From Bradyrhizobium sp. MOS002 (GTDB taxonomy: Bacteria; Pseudomonadota; Alphaproteobacteria; Rhizobiales; Xanthobacteraceae): a stretch of DNA of 64,000 nucleotides. Position numbers and translations under genes: made by a program. The notes under the pieces are model-generated. The model worked only from the letters and a program-made list of their open reading frames with translations. It ran no database searches and had not been told where the DNA came from. This document shows positions 1 to 8,730 of this stretch, piece by piece. Numbering within the stretch: position 1 is the stretch's first letter; every line of letters begins with the position of its first letter. The DNA lies in the NCBI RefSeq assembly GCF_003020115.1, contig NZ_PYFX01000002.1, forward strand, positions 186,001-250,000, written 5' to 3'.

Positions 1-1452
1 GATGTTGAGCTTGACCGCGATCAGCGGCCCTTGCGCGGGATCGAGGATACGGTGAGGGGAGGCGGTGCGGATCAGCCTGTCGCCGATATAGCGCCGCGCA
101 TTGTGGATGTTCATCACCTGCGCATCCTTGACGTAAGGGTTGGCGATCTCCCGGTCGCGCGCCTCGATCTGCATCCTGATGTGCTCGAGCTTGAGGAGGT
201 CGCTGCCGGCCAGCTTGTTCATGGCCGCAACGAGATCCTCGATCTTGTCGCGCACGATGAAGTCGACACCATGGCTTTTGAACGCTTCCACCGGCGCCGG
301 CGCGCCCTTGTTGGTGGCGCGCTTGATCGTCATGCGCCAGCTCTTGCCGGTGAGGTCGGGGTTCTGCTCCGATCCCGACAGCGCAAACTCCTTCTTGATG
401 ATGCTCTGGGTCAGGATGAACCAGGAATAATCGTACCCGGTGGACATGATGTATTGGAGCTGGCCGAGCGTGTCGGAGCCGGGGAAGAGAGGCGCAGGCA
501 AGCGCGTGCCGGTGGCGTCGAACCACATCGAGGAGGGTCCGGGCAGGATGCGGATGCCGTGGCGCGGCCAGATCGGTGACCAGTTCTGGATGCCTTCGAC
601 ATAATGCCACATGCGGTCGCGGTTGATCAGCCGCGCGCCTGATGTCTCGGTGATGCCGATCATGCGGCCGTCGACATGCTCGGGCACGCCTGAGATCATG
701 AATTTCGGCGGCGCGCCGAGCCGCTTCGGCCAATTCTGCCGCACCAGCTCGTGATTGCCGCCGATGCCGCCGGACGCCACGATCACGGCTTGCGCCTTCA
801 ACGCAAACTCACCGACGACATTGCGCGATGAGCTCTTGCCGCGCTCGACATTGTCGGCGGCGAGAATGGCGCCGCCGACGCCCTCCACCGTGCCGTTGGT
901 GATCGAGAGCGCATCGACGCGATGGCGGAACCTGAAGCTCAGCCGGCCGCTTCTGACGGCCTCGCGCGCGCGGCGTTCGAACGGCTCGACGATGCCGGGC
1001 CCGGTGCCCCAGGTGACATGAAAGCGCGGCACCGAATTGCCGTGACCCATCGCGTCATAGCCGCCGCGCTCGGCCCATCCGACCACAGGGAAGATGCGAT
1101 GGCCCATCGCGCGCAGCCAGGCGCGCTTCTCGCCGGCCGCGAACGCCACATAGGCCTCGGCCCATTGCCGCGGCCAGAAATCCTCGTCGCGGTCGAAGCC
1201 GGCGGTGCCGAGCCAGTCCTGCATCGCAAGGTCGAAGGAATCCTTGATGCCGAGCCGGCGCTGCTCCGGCGAATTAACCAGGAACAATCCGCCGAACGAC
1301 CAGAACGCCTGGCCGCCGAGCGACTGCTCGCCCTCCTGATCGACCACGATCACGCGCTTGCCGGCGTCCGCGATCTCGGTTGCGGCCACGAGGCCCGACA
1401 GTCCGGCGCCGACAACGATGACGTCAGTCTCTTCAGCCATTTGTTCGGCCAT
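1..1452 (-). CDS. FAD-binding dehydrogenase (KstD/fumarate-reductase flavoprotein family), 3' part missing
   Basis: The frame reads leftward from ATG 1452, preceded by GGAGGGGG, and stays open to base 1, so the C-terminus lies outside the window (484 codons present). The N-terminus has a Rossmann FAD motif, VIVVGAGLSGL, near residues 10-20, followed by GGQAFWSFGG, where a flavin is normally contacted. It resembles the putative FAD-binding dehydrogenases of about 550 residues related to 3-ketosteroid-delta1-dehydrogenase and fumarate reductase. The substrate cannot be told from sequence; steroid or other ring dehydrogenation is only a family-level guess. A second in-frame ATG lies 12 bases downstream at 1440. 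No partner gene is visible on this side. Confidence 0.85.
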   Translation of the reverse strand, partial: MAEQMAEETDVIVVGAGLSGLVAATEIADAGKRVIVVDQEGEQSLGGQAFWSFGGLFLVNSPEQRRLGIKDSFDLAMQDWLGTAGFDRDEDFWPRQWAEAYVAFAAGEKRAWLRAMGHRIFPVVGWAERGGYDAMGHGNSVPRFHVTWGTGPGIVEPFERRAREAVRSGRLSFRFRHRVDALSITNGTVEGVGGAILAADNVERGKSSSRNVVGEFALKAQAVIVASGGIGGNHELVRQNWPKRLGAPPKFMISGVPEHVDGRMIGITETSGARLINRDRMWHYVEGIQNWSPIWPRHGIRILPGPSSMWFDATGTRLPAPLFPGSDTLGQLQYIMSTGYDYSWFILTQSIIKKEFALSGSEQNPDLTGKSWRMTIKRATNKGAPAPVEAFKSHGVDFIVRDKIEDLVAAMNKLAGSDLLKLEHIRMQIEARDREIANPYVKDAQVMNIHNARRYIGDRLIRTASPHRILDPAQGPLIAVKLNI

Positions 1453-1735
1453 GTGCTTCCCCCTCCATGTGTTTCCCCCTCCACAGGTTCCCCCCTGTAG
1501 TTGCCCGGGATTGAAGCCGCCGGTTGCAACTGAGATCAAGAGTATGGCGCGTAAGACATCGTTAACTTGTTCCACTTCGGGATAAAGTCCGTCTGAGTGC
1601 AGCGCCGGCGCAACACTGGATTTGAATTTGTTTTGACCGAGCCGGCATGCCTAGACAAAACCGCGGTTACGACAGACCCTAGCAGGGCATCACCACCTGA
1701 CACGCAGATTCGAATTCGACTGGGGGCGGGGGACA

Positions 1736-2257
1736 ATGAAGTTTCTGACGGGGTTGCTCGCGGCGGTTCTCCTGATCGCGGGCATGGGGGCTTCTCACGC
1801 GGTGGTTCGGATCGCGGATGACCGCGGCGGCCGGATCGGAACCTACGTCGACAAGTACCAGGACCTGCGCCAGTCCGGTGACACCGTCATCATCGACGGT
1901 CTCTGCGCCTCGGCCTGCACCATCGTCCTCGGCGCCATCCCGTCCGACCGGATCTGTGTGACCTCGCACGCCACGCTGGGCTTCCACGCCGCGTGGGATT
2001 TCGGCAGCAACGGCCGCGCCGTCACCAATTCCGAAGCAACCCAGATGCTCTATGCGATGTATCCGTCGCAGGTGAAGCGCTGGATCATGCAGCGCGGCGG
2101 CCTCACTCCGCACATGCTGTTCCTGAAGGGCAAGCAGCTCCAGGCCATGTACAAGCCCTGCTACCTGGACGCGCAGGCCTCGACCAACAAGCCGTCGCGC
2201 GGGCCACTCCCGCAAGCGGACCGGCTCGAATCCGCCCGGGGCCAGCTCCTGCACTGA
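1736..2257 (+). CDS. Secreted protein with ClpP/crotonase-like fold (COG3904-like)
   Basis: The 173-residue product starts with a clear signal peptide (MKFLTGLLAAVLLIAGM..SHA, cleavage near residue 22), so it should be periplasmic. The core carries GLCASACTIVL at about residues 58-68 and LGFHAAW at about 82-88. This is the pattern of the COG3904 group of predicted periplasmic ClpP-like proteins, in which the Ser of CxSAC and the later His resemble a serine-protease pair. Whether it cleaves peptides is unknown. The gene stands alone with its own upstream gap of about 280 bases. GGGGGCGGGGGACA just before the ATG can serve as ribosome binding site. Confidence 0.75.
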   Translation: MKFLTGLLAAVLLIAGMGASHAVVRIADDRGGRIGTYVDKYQDLRQSGDTVIIDGLCASACTIVLGAIPSDRICVTSHATLGFHAAWDFGSNGRAVTNSEATQMLYAMYPSQVKRWIMQRGGLTPHMLFLKGKQLQAMYKPCYLDAQASTNKPSRGPLPQADRLESARGQLLH

Positions 2258-2365
2258 CATCCTCGGCCTGACGGGATTGTTTGCCAGCCAGCGGCGCCTT
2301 GCCCGCAGGCGGGTCAAAGCTTATCTGAACGCTCGGGAACTCCGGCCTTCACCCCGATCGTTGTC

Positions 2366-2560
2366 ATGGCTCAACCACTGCACCCCGCCCATCCCGTATC
2401 GGACAATTCGCCCACTGCCGGCCGGATGCCGGTCGTGCTGCTGTTGGCGGGTGCTGGCGTCGGCGGCCTGGTCGTGCTCGGCGCGCTCGTGCTCTGGTTC
2501 CACTACGGCAGCCAGGTGTTCTTCGAAATGATCAGGACCGGCTTTGCCGCCTGCTTCTGA
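2366..2560 (+). CDS. Small single-span membrane protein upstream of Sco1
   Basis: A 64-residue product with a hydrophilic, Pro/His-containing N-terminus (about 20 residues) and one transmembrane helix rich in Leu, Val and Gly (about residues 22-45), ending in a Cys-Phe tail. It lies 24 bases before the SenC gene on the same strand and is probably cotranscribed with it. I do not recognise a named family. The position suggests a helper in copper delivery or oxidase assembly, which is inference only. Its coding bias matches the neighbours. Confidence 0.6.
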   Translation: MAQPLHPAHPVSDNSPTAGRMPVVLLLAGAGVGGLVVLGALVLWFHYGSQVFFEMIRTGFAACF

Positions 2561-2584
2561 CCTGCGACAGGAAATTTTCCGCCC

Positions 2585-3175
2585 ATGAGCTCCGCCGCCC
2601 GTCCGCTGGTGATCGCGACCGCCTTCGCCGCAAGCCTCGTCCTCGGGCTCTTGATCGTATTCTGGGCCATGGGCGGGGTCAGCAAGGTGGCGCAGCCGGC
2701 CGCGATCGGCGGCCCGTTCCAGCTCACCGACCAGAACGGCAAGGCCGTCACCGACAAGAACCTGAAGGGCAAGCCGACCCTGATCTTCTTCGGCTACACC
2801 CATTGCCCCGATGTCTGCCCGACCTCGCTGTTCGAGATCTCGGAGGTGCTGCGTGCGATGGGCAAGGACGCCGACAAGGTCAATGCCGTCTTCATCTCGG
2901 TCGATCCCGAGCGCGATACGCAGGCCGCGATGAAGGACTATCTGTCGAGCTTCGATCCCCACCTCGAAGGCCTCAGCGGCGATCCCGACGCAATCGCCAA
3001 CGTCATCAAGTCCTACCGGGTCTATGCCAAGAAGGTCCCGACCAAGGACGGCGACTACACCATGGACCACACCGCGCTGATCTATCTGATGGACCGCGAC
3101 GGCCGCTTCGTCTCGCCGTTCAACCTGAAGCGCACGCCGGAAGAGGCCGCGGTGGAGTTGAAGCGGTATCTGTAG
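2585..3175 (+). CDS. Sco1/SenC/PrrC family copper chaperone
   Basis: A 196-residue membrane-anchored thioredoxin-fold protein. An N-terminal helix (about residues 8-30) anchors it in the inner membrane with the domain in the periplasm. The metal and redox motif CPDVCP places Cys74 and Cys78, and the distal ligand His162 is in DHTALIYLMD, so all three copper ligands are present. Family members load the CuA centre of cytochrome c oxidase subunit II or act as thiol reductants. The cox operon starts about 40 kb away in this window, so the two loci are not linked in an operon. Length is typical for the family. Confidence 0.93.
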   Translation: MSSAARPLVIATAFAASLVLGLLIVFWAMGGVSKVAQPAAIGGPFQLTDQNGKAVTDKNLKGKPTLIFFGYTHCPDVCPTSLFEISEVLRAMGKDADKVNAVFISVDPERDTQAAMKDYLSSFDPHLEGLSGDPDAIANVIKSYRVYAKKVPTKDGDYTMDHTALIYLMDRDGRFVSPFNLKRTPEEAAVELKRYL

Positions 3176-3265
3176 GCTCCTATTAGCCGCAATCCGCGCT
3201 CGCGTTCCCGGCCGGATGGGCTATAAGGCCCTCCGATCCCAACGAAATTCGTTCATTTTCAGCCG

Positions 3266-4201
3266 ATGGCCCCATCGCAACAGGCGAAATCGTCCAAATC
3301 CGCCCGTGGCTTGCTGACCGGGCTGGTCGTCGGCGTTGGCCTGCTCGCGGGCCTGCCTGGCGCCAAGGCGCAGGCCCCGGCCAAGCAGCCCCCAGCGGCG
3401 CCGCAAGCCTCACCTCAGGTCGCGCCGCAAGCCGCTCCCCAGGCCGTACCGGGCTTCTGGGACCCGCGGCGGCGGCCGGAACGGCCGGACCTGTCGCGCC
3501 TGACCGTGATCCGCTTCCTGACCGAGACCGACTATCCGCCGTTCAACTACACCGGCGCCGACGGCAATCCGGCCGGCTTCAACGTCGATTTCGCCCGCGC
3601 GCTGTGCGAGGAGATCAAGGTCACCTGCACGGTGCAGATGCGCCGCTTCGAGACGCTGGTCGATGCGCTCGCCTCCAACCGGGGCGACGCCATCATCGCC
3701 TCGATGGCGGTGAGCCCGCAGCTCCGCGCCCGGGTCGACTTCACCGATCCCTATTACCGCGTGCCGGCGCGCTTCGCTTCGCGCAAGGACGCGGTGATGC
3801 CGGAGATCCGGCCTGAATATCTCGAGGGCAAGAAGGTCGGCGTCATCGCCGGCTCCGCGCATGAAGCCTATCTCAAGGCGATGTTCACCGACGCCGAGCT
3901 GCACCCCTATCCCAACGACGACGCCATGCGCGGCGCCTTGCGCAAGGGCGAGGTCGATTTCATCTTCGGCGACGCCATCGCGCTCGCGTTCTGGATCAAC
4001 GGCACCGATTCCGGCGATTGCTGCGCCTTCTCCGGCGGCCCCTTCGTCGAGAGCCGTTTCTTCGGCGAAGGCATCGGCATCGCCGTGCGCAAGGGCAACG
4101 ACGTGCTGCGCCAGGCCCTGAACTGGGCGATGTTCCGCGTCTGGGAAAAGGGCCGCTACACTGATTTGTGGCTGCGGTACTTCTCGGTGAGCCCGTTTTA
4201 G
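3266..4201 (+). CDS. Periplasmic amino-acid-type solute-binding protein (SBP family 3)
   Basis: A 311-residue protein with a signal or anchor segment (about residues 15-36), a low-complexity Ala/Pro/Gln linker (about 37-60), then an SBP_bac_3 domain. Recognisable blocks are TETDYPPFNYTGADG near the domain start, NVDFARALCEE, SMAVSPQLRARVDFTDPYY and KKVGVIAGSAHEAYL. The family binds polar amino acids or similar solutes for ABC import, or acts as a sensor. No permease or ATPase gene adjoins it. There is no strong Shine-Dalgarno before ATG 3266, so the start could be slightly different. Confidence 0.85.
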   Translation: MAPSQQAKSSKSARGLLTGLVVGVGLLAGLPGAKAQAPAKQPPAAPQASPQVAPQAAPQAVPGFWDPRRRPERPDLSRLTVIRFLTETDYPPFNYTGADGNPAGFNVDFARALCEEIKVTCTVQMRRFETLVDALASNRGDAIIASMAVSPQLRARVDFTDPYYRVPARFASRKDAVMPEIRPEYLEGKKVGVIAGSAHEAYLKAMFTDAELHPYPNDDAMRGALRKGEVDFIFGDAIALAFWINGTDSGDCCAFSGGPFVESRFFGEGIGIAVRKGNDVLRQALNWAMFRVWEKGRYTDLWLRYFSVSPF

Positions 4202-4218
4202 CTTCGCTGCCTCCTCGT

Positions 4219-4304
4219 CGTCATTGCGAGGAGCGTAGCGACGAAGCAATCCAAACTGCTTCTGCGGAAAGATTCTGGATTGCTTCGCTTCGCTCGCAAT
4301 GACG
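4219..4304. repeat. REP-like palindromic repeat, family A copy 1
   Basis: The segment begins CGTCATTGCGAG and ends CTCGCAATGACG, with GAAGCAATCCA and TGGATTGCTTC as the inner arms, so it can fold into one long hairpin. A second copy with the same arms lies at 39697-39783. It sits between the solute-binding protein and lysK. Confidence 0.85.
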
Positions 4305-4381
4305 GTGGGTGCGGTTGCCCACTCCGCAAAATTGCATTCTGCCCGGAAATCGCTATTTTCCGCGGCCCGGAGGCCCCTTAG

Positions 4382-6025
4382 ATGTCCGTTATTGATCTTG
4401 CCGCGAACCCGAGCGATCTGCGTGCGCTCGCCGAACAATCCAACGCCTGGCCGTTCGAGCAGGCGAAGGCCATTGTCGCGCGGCTGAAGAAAAGCCCGAA
4501 GGACGAGGTGCTGTTCGAGACCGGCTACGGGCCATCGGGCCTGCCGCATATCGGCACCTTCGGCGAGGTCGCGCGCACCTCGATGGTGCGGCACGCCTTT
4601 CATGTGCTGACCGAGAACAAGATCAAGACGCGCCTGCTCGCGTTCTCCGACGACATGGACGGGTTTCGGAAAGTGCCCGACAACGTCCCCAACAAGGAGA
4701 TGCTGGCCGCGCATCTCGGCAAGCCGCTGACGCGCGTGCCGGATCCGTTCTCCAACGAGTATCCGTCGTTCGGGCACCACAACAATGCGCGGCTGCGCGC
4801 CTTCCTCGATCATTTCGGCTTCGACTACGAATTCGCGAGCTCGACCGACTACTATACGTCCGGCCGATTCGACGCGACGCTGCTCAAGATGTTAGCTGCC
4901 TACGACAAGGTGATGGCGATCATCCTGCCGACGCTCGGACCCGATCGCCGCGCGACCTATTCGCCGTTCCTCCCGATCAGCAAGACCACGGGTGTCGTGC
5001 TGCAGGTGCCGATGATCCGCCGCGACGTTGCGGCCGGCACGGTGACCTATCTCGATCCCGATACCAACCAGGAAGTCGAGACGCCCGTCACCGGCGGCAA
5101 CGTCAAGTGCCAGTGGAAGGCCGACTGGGCGATGCGCTGGGTCGCGCTCGGCGTCGACTACGAGATGGCCGGCAAGGATTTGATCGACTCGGTCAAGCTC
5201 TCCGGAGCGATCGCCAGGGCGCTCGGCGCCACGCCGCCGGAGGGCTTCAACTACGAGCTCTTCCTCGACGACAAGGGCCAGAAGATCTCGAAGTCGAAGG
5301 GCAACGGCCTCACCATCGACGAATGGCTGCGCTACGCTTCGCCGGAATCGCTGTCGCTGTTCATGTATCGCGAGCCGAAGGCGGCCAAGCGGCTGTATTT
5401 CGACGTCATCCCGCGCAACGTCGACGACTACCAGCAGTTCATCGACGGCTTTGCCAAGCAGGACGCCAGGCAGCAGCTCGGCAATCCGGTCTGGCATGTT
5501 CACAGCGGCCATCCGCCGAAGTTCGACATGCCCGTCACGTTCCAGCTCTTGCTGACGCTGGTGTCGTCGTCGAATGCGGAGAATGCCGAGACGCTGTGGG
5601 GTTTCATTGGCCGCTACCGGCCCGGCGTGAGCCCGCAAACGCATCCCAAGCTCGATGCGATGGTCGGCTATGCCATCAACTATTATCGCGACTTCGTCGC
5701 GCCGACGAAGACGTTCCGCGAGCCGACCGAGACCGAGCGCGCGGCGTTACAGGATCTGCGCGACGCGCTATCGCAGCTTCCGCAGGACGCATCGGCCGAG
5801 GACATCCAGAACGTCGTCTACGAGATCGGCCGCCGCGAGCCGTTCCTCGACCAGGTCAAGAAGGGCAAGGACGGCCGTCCCGGCGTGACACTCGACTGGT
5901 TCAACATGCTCTACCAGGTGCTGCTCGGCCAGGAAAAGGGCCCGCGCTTCGGCTCCTTTGTCGCGGTGTATGGCGTGCAGAACGCGGTGAACATGATCGA
6001 CGGCGCGCTGGCGCGGAGTGCGTAG
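4382..6025 (+). CDS. lysK: Lysyl-tRNA synthetase, class I
   Basis: A 547-residue class I lysyl-tRNA synthetase, which charges tRNA-Lys with lysine in the cytoplasm. The class I signatures are present: a HIGH-like motif in [12 protein letters not shown] (His56-Ile57-Gly58) and a KMSKS-like motif KISKS at residues 301-305. This class I enzyme is found in archaea and in some bacteria including alphaproteobacteria, whereas most bacteria use an unrelated class II LysS. CCGGAGG eight bases before ATG 4382 supports the start. The gene is monocistronic, bounded by repeats on both sides. Confidence 0.96.
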   Translation: MSVIDLAANPSDLRALAEQSNAWPFEQAKAIVARLKKSPKDEVLFETGYGPSGLPHIGTFGEVARTSMVRHAFHVLTENKIKTRLLAFSDDMDGFRKVPDNVPNKEMLAAHLGKPLTRVPDPFSNEYPSFGHHNNARLRAFLDHFGFDYEFASSTDYYTSGRFDATLLKMLAAYDKVMAIILPTLGPDRRATYSPFLPISKTTGVVLQVPMIRRDVAAGTVTYLDPDTNQEVETPVTGGNVKCQWKADWAMRWVALGVDYEMAGKDLIDSVKLSGAIARALGATPPEGFNYELFLDDKGQKISKSKGNGLTIDEWLRYASPESLSLFMYREPKAAKRLYFDVIPRNVDDYQQFIDGFAKQDARQQLGNPVWHVHSGHPPKFDMPVTFQLLLTLVSSSNAENAETLWGFIGRYRPGVSPQTHPKLDAMVGYAINYYRDFVAPTKTFREPTETERAALQDLRDALSQLPQDASAEDIQNVVYEIGRREPFLDQVKKGKDGRPGVTLDWFNMLYQVLLGQEKGPRFGSFVAVYGVQNAVNMIDGALARSA

Positions 6026-6055
6026 CGGTGTTGTAGGAACGGGATGTTTCCACAA

Positions 6056-6190
6056 CGTCGTCCCGGCGAAGGCCGGGACCCGTACCGCGTGATCTATCGG
6101 GGAATGGCGGTCTTCGTACCGAAGGCTCAACTATGAGTTTTCGCCAAACTTCTCCCTGTGGTTATGGGTCCCGGCCTTCGCCGGGACGAC
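6056..6190. repeat. Paired GC-rich inverted repeat, family B copy 1
   Basis: The arms CGTCGTCCCGGCGAAGGCC and GGCCTTCGCCGGGACGAC enclose about 90 bases. A second copy at 22877-23000 has the same arms and shares internal sequence (CCCACAGGGAGAAG). It lies in the convergent gap after lysK and could act as a bidirectional terminator. Confidence 0.85.
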
Positions 6191-6217
6191 ACTGAGTGTA
6201 TCGCGCAACCTATTTCC

Positions 6218-6844
6218 TCACTGGCTTGCCCACACGATCCTTGCGATCCACGCCAGCTCGCTCGCTGCCATCGTCCGCTCGACCTGCGTCGCATCGAGCG
6301 GCTGCAAATCCACAGCCTTTGCCGTGCGGCGCTTCAGCGTCGCCACCGTCACCGCGCCCGCCTTGCTCTTCACCACCACGCGATCCCCTTTTCGGATCGG
6401 CGCGCCGGGCGTGACCAGGATGATGTCGCCGTCGCGATAGGCGGGCGCAAGCGCTTCGCCGGACATCTGCAGCGCGAAGCTGTGGTTGCCCTCGGCGGCG
6501 GGAAGGGCAAATTCGGTCCAGCCCTTACCGGTGGGAAAGCCGGACTCGTCGAAGGCGCCGCTCGCGCTCGCCAGCGCGAAGCCGAGCAGCGGCACCGAGC
6601 GGCCGCCGCCCGCCTCGTCGCCGACCAGCCTGGCAAAGGTGTCGATCGAGGAATCTGCCGCCGCCAGCGCTTTCGCGATCGATTCGGTCGAGGGCCAGCG
6701 CTCGCGGCCGTCGGAGGTGACGCGCTTGGACTTGTTGAAGGTGGTTGGATCGAGCCCGGCGCGCTTGGCGAGGCCGGACGGTGACAGGCCGGCACGCTCC
6801 GCCAGCCGATCCAGCGCGCCCCAGATCTGGTCGTGAGAGAGCAT
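6218..6844 (-). CDS. HTH transcriptional regulator with S24/LexA-like domain lacking the Ser-Lys dyad
   Basis: From ATG 6844 the product has 208 residues; in-frame ATGs at 6871 and 6892 are less likely. The N-terminal part (residues 1-45) is a lambda-repressor-type helix-turn-helix (RLAERAGLSPSGLAKRAGL). The C-terminal part (about 85-208) aligns by eye with the LexA/CI peptidase fold: VPLLGFA, QMSGEALAP, RDGDIILV, KGDRVVVK, AVTVATLKRR. The catalytic Ser of LexA (GxSM) is Ala131 here, in GEAL, and the catalytic Lys (TVKRL) is Ala168, in TVATL. The 37-residue spacing is the same as Ser119-Lys156 in E. coli LexA. The domain is therefore probably a dimerisation or sensing module, not self-cleaving. 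The target genes are unknown. Confidence 0.85.
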   Translation of the reverse strand: MLSHDQIWGALDRLAERAGLSPSGLAKRAGLDPTTFNKSKRVTSDGRERWPSTESIAKALAAADSSIDTFARLVGDEAGGGRSVPLLGFALASASGAFDESGFPTGKGWTEFALPAAEGNHSFALQMSGEALAPAYRDGDIILVTPGAPIRKGDRVVVKSKAGAVTVATLKRRTAKAVDLQPLDATQVERTMAASELAWIARIVWASQ

Positions 6845-6952
6845 CCTCTGCGCTTTGGCCTGTCTGACCATGGAAGGTCCAGCCCGTCGCAACTCAGGAA
6901 AACTATCCTCAAATCAATCGGTTTTCCGCTTTTCGCGCAAGGGGCGCGGTGA

Positions 6953-7054
6953 GCGTGTTTTCAAGCCAGGAGGATACCGGTTCGCGCCGGGAAACGCGTC
7001 AAAACAGGAATCTGGAGCCCGCTTCGATTTCATCGGAACGGAAAGGGCTCTAAG
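6953..7054. repeat. Dispersed intergenic repeat, family E, longer copy
   Basis: Contains GATACCGGTTCGCGC, AAACGCGTC and GAATCTGGAGCCCGCTTCG, ending near GAAAGGGCTCTAA. A shorter copy with the same GATACCGGTTCGCGC..AAACGCGCC..GAATCTGGA order lies at 61836-61906. It fills most of the gap between the S24 regulator and the DUF952 gene. Confidence 0.7.
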
Positions 7055-7160
7055 TCTTGAGTTCGGAAGGGGCGGCCATTACGGTCGCGCCCGGGTTGCA
7101 GGGACCCGCACGACCCAAAAACCCCAAAAGACTCAACGAGCAAACAGGGCTGCGTAAGCG

Positions 7161-7505
7161 GTGGTCAAGATCTACAAAATTTGCCCGGCCTCGGCCTGGC
7201 GCGAGGCGGAACGCGACGGTGTCTACCGCGGCAGCGCGGACGATTCGCGCGACGGATTCATCCATTTCTCCACCGCAGCCCAGGTTCCCGAGACCCTGCG
7301 CAAGCATTTTTTCGGGCAGCGCGCGCTGTTCCTGGTCGAGGTCGACGACACCGCGCTCGGCAGCGAATTGCGCTGGGAGCGTTCGCGCAATGAGGAGCTG
7401 TTTCCGCATCTCTATGGCGAGCTCGATATCGGCGCGGTGATTGCCGTGATGAACCTCAACACGCGCTCCGACGGCGGCCACGATGTTCCGGAGCTTGCCC
7501 CGTGA
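7161..7505 (+). CDS. DUF952 family protein
   Basis: A 114-residue product read from GTG 7161. It matches the DUF952 pattern: an early YKICPASAW, then DGFIHFSTAAQVPETLRKHF and LFLVEVD, ending with LYGELDIGAVIAV. The conserved Arg/His-rich arrangement recalls ADP-ribosyl-type or nucleotide-binding small folds, but no function is established. It overlaps pyrD by four bases (GTGA) and is cotranscribed and probably translationally coupled with it. Length is usual for the family. Confidence 0.88.
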   Translation: MVKIYKICPASAWREAERDGVYRGSADDSRDGFIHFSTAAQVPETLRKHFFGQRALFLVEVDDTALGSELRWERSRNEELFPHLYGELDIGAVIAVMNLNTRSDGGHDVPELAP

Positions 7506-8599
7506 TCCGCGCTTTCGACGCCCTCTCGCTGCCGGTGTTGCGCTGGCTCGATCCGGAGGATGCGCATCGCCTCGCGATCCAGGGCCTGCGCTTCCTGCCG
7601 CCGGGCAAGCCGCATGCTGACGATCCCAAGCTTGCTGTGCGTGCGTTCGGGCTCAACTTCCCCAATCCGATCGGCATGGCCGCGGGCTTCGACAAGAGCG
7701 CCGAAGTGCCGGATGCGCTGCTGCGGCTCGGCTTCGGCTTCGTGGAGATCGGCTCGGTGACGCCGAAACCGCAAAGCGGCAATCCGCGACCGCGGCTGTT
7801 TCGTCTGGAGCGCGACGAGGCCGTGATCAACCGCATGGGCTTCAACAATGACGGCGCGGAGACCGCACTGCGCCGGCTCGCGGCGCGCGCGCAGCACGGC
7901 GGCATCGTCGGCGTCAATGTCGGCGCCAACAAGGATTCACCCGATCGCGTCAATGATTACGTCAGGCTGATCGAGACCTTTGCGCCGGTCGCGAGCTATT
8001 TCACCGTCAACGTCTCCTCGCCGAACACGCCGGGCCTGCGCAATCTGCAGGAAGGCGCGCTGCTCGACGATCTCCTCGCCAGGGTGATCGATGCGCGCGA
8101 GCGGGCGCGGCAGAGCGCCGGCGACACGCCGGTGCTGCTCAAGATCGCGCCCGATCTCAGCCTCGCCCAGCTCGACGACGTCGTGCAGGTCGCGCGCTCG
8201 CGCCGGGTCGACGGCATGATCGTGTCGAACACCACGATCGCGCGGCCGAGCACGCTGCGCGAGGAAATGCGCGCGAAGGAGCAGGGCGGCCTGTCCGGCC
8301 GGCCGCTGTTCCGGCTGTCGACGCGGATGGTCGCCGAGACCTATGTGCGCGTCGAGGGCGCATTTCCGCTGATCGGTGTCGGCGGCGTGGATTCGGGCGG
8401 TGCCGCGCTGACGAAAATCCGCGCCGGGGCGAGCCTGATCCAGCTCTATTCCTCGCTGGTCTACAAGGGCCTCGGCCTCGTCGATGAGATCAAGCGCGAC
8501 CTCGCCTCGACGTTGTTGCGCACGGGGCGGGATTCTCTCTCCGAGATCGTCGGCACCGACGCCGCCACGCTGACGGCGGAAGACTGGCCGGGGATGTGA
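7502..8599 (+). CDS. pyrD: Dihydroorotate dehydrogenase (quinone), class 2
   Basis: A 365-residue flavoenzyme that oxidises dihydroorotate to orotate and passes electrons to membrane quinone, the fourth step of pyrimidine synthesis. The class 2 features are an N-terminal membrane-associating segment (residues 1-45), GMAAGFDKSAEVPDALL, the SVTPKPQSGNPRPRLFRL block, NRMGFNNDG, and NVSSPNTPGLRNLQ, which carries the catalytic Ser. The C-terminal GVGGV and GASLIQLYSSL blocks bind FMN phosphate. It starts with GTG inside the stop of the DUF952 gene. Confidence 0.96.
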   Translation: MIRAFDALSLPVLRWLDPEDAHRLAIQGLRFLPPGKPHADDPKLAVRAFGLNFPNPIGMAAGFDKSAEVPDALLRLGFGFVEIGSVTPKPQSGNPRPRLFRLERDEAVINRMGFNNDGAETALRRLAARAQHGGIVGVNVGANKDSPDRVNDYVRLIETFAPVASYFTVNVSSPNTPGLRNLQEGALLDDLLARVIDARERARQSAGDTPVLLKIAPDLSLAQLDDVVQVARSRRVDGMIVSNTTIARPSTLREEMRAKEQGGLSGRPLFRLSTRMVAETYVRVEGAFPLIGVGGVDSGGAALTKIRAGASLIQLYSSLVYKGLGLVDEIKRDLASTLLRTGRDSLSEIVGTDAATLTAEDWPGM

Positions 8600-8605
8600 G
8601 GCGGT

Positions 8606-8728
8606 CTCGTGCCCCGGATGCAGCGCAGCGCGTAGCGGTGCGCTGCTGATCCGGGGCCCATGTCGCGGCATTCTGGGTCCCGGCTCTGCGCAGCAGCGTT
8701 TCACGCTGCAGCGCGTCCGGGACACGAG
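8606..8728. repeat. Long inverted repeat, family F
   Basis: The outer arms CTCGTGCCCCGGA and TCCGGGACACGAG enclose internal CAGCGCAGCGCGTAGCGG and CGCTGCTGATCCGGGGCC, which pair with one another. It fills the convergent gap between pyrD and the MATE gene and may terminate both. Confidence 0.75.
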
Positions 8729-8730
8729 AG

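Noticed and set aside
3410..4813. Minus-strand frame running through the family A repeat and the lysK start
   Set aside because: It spans two plus-strand genes and a repeat; no protein-like composition.
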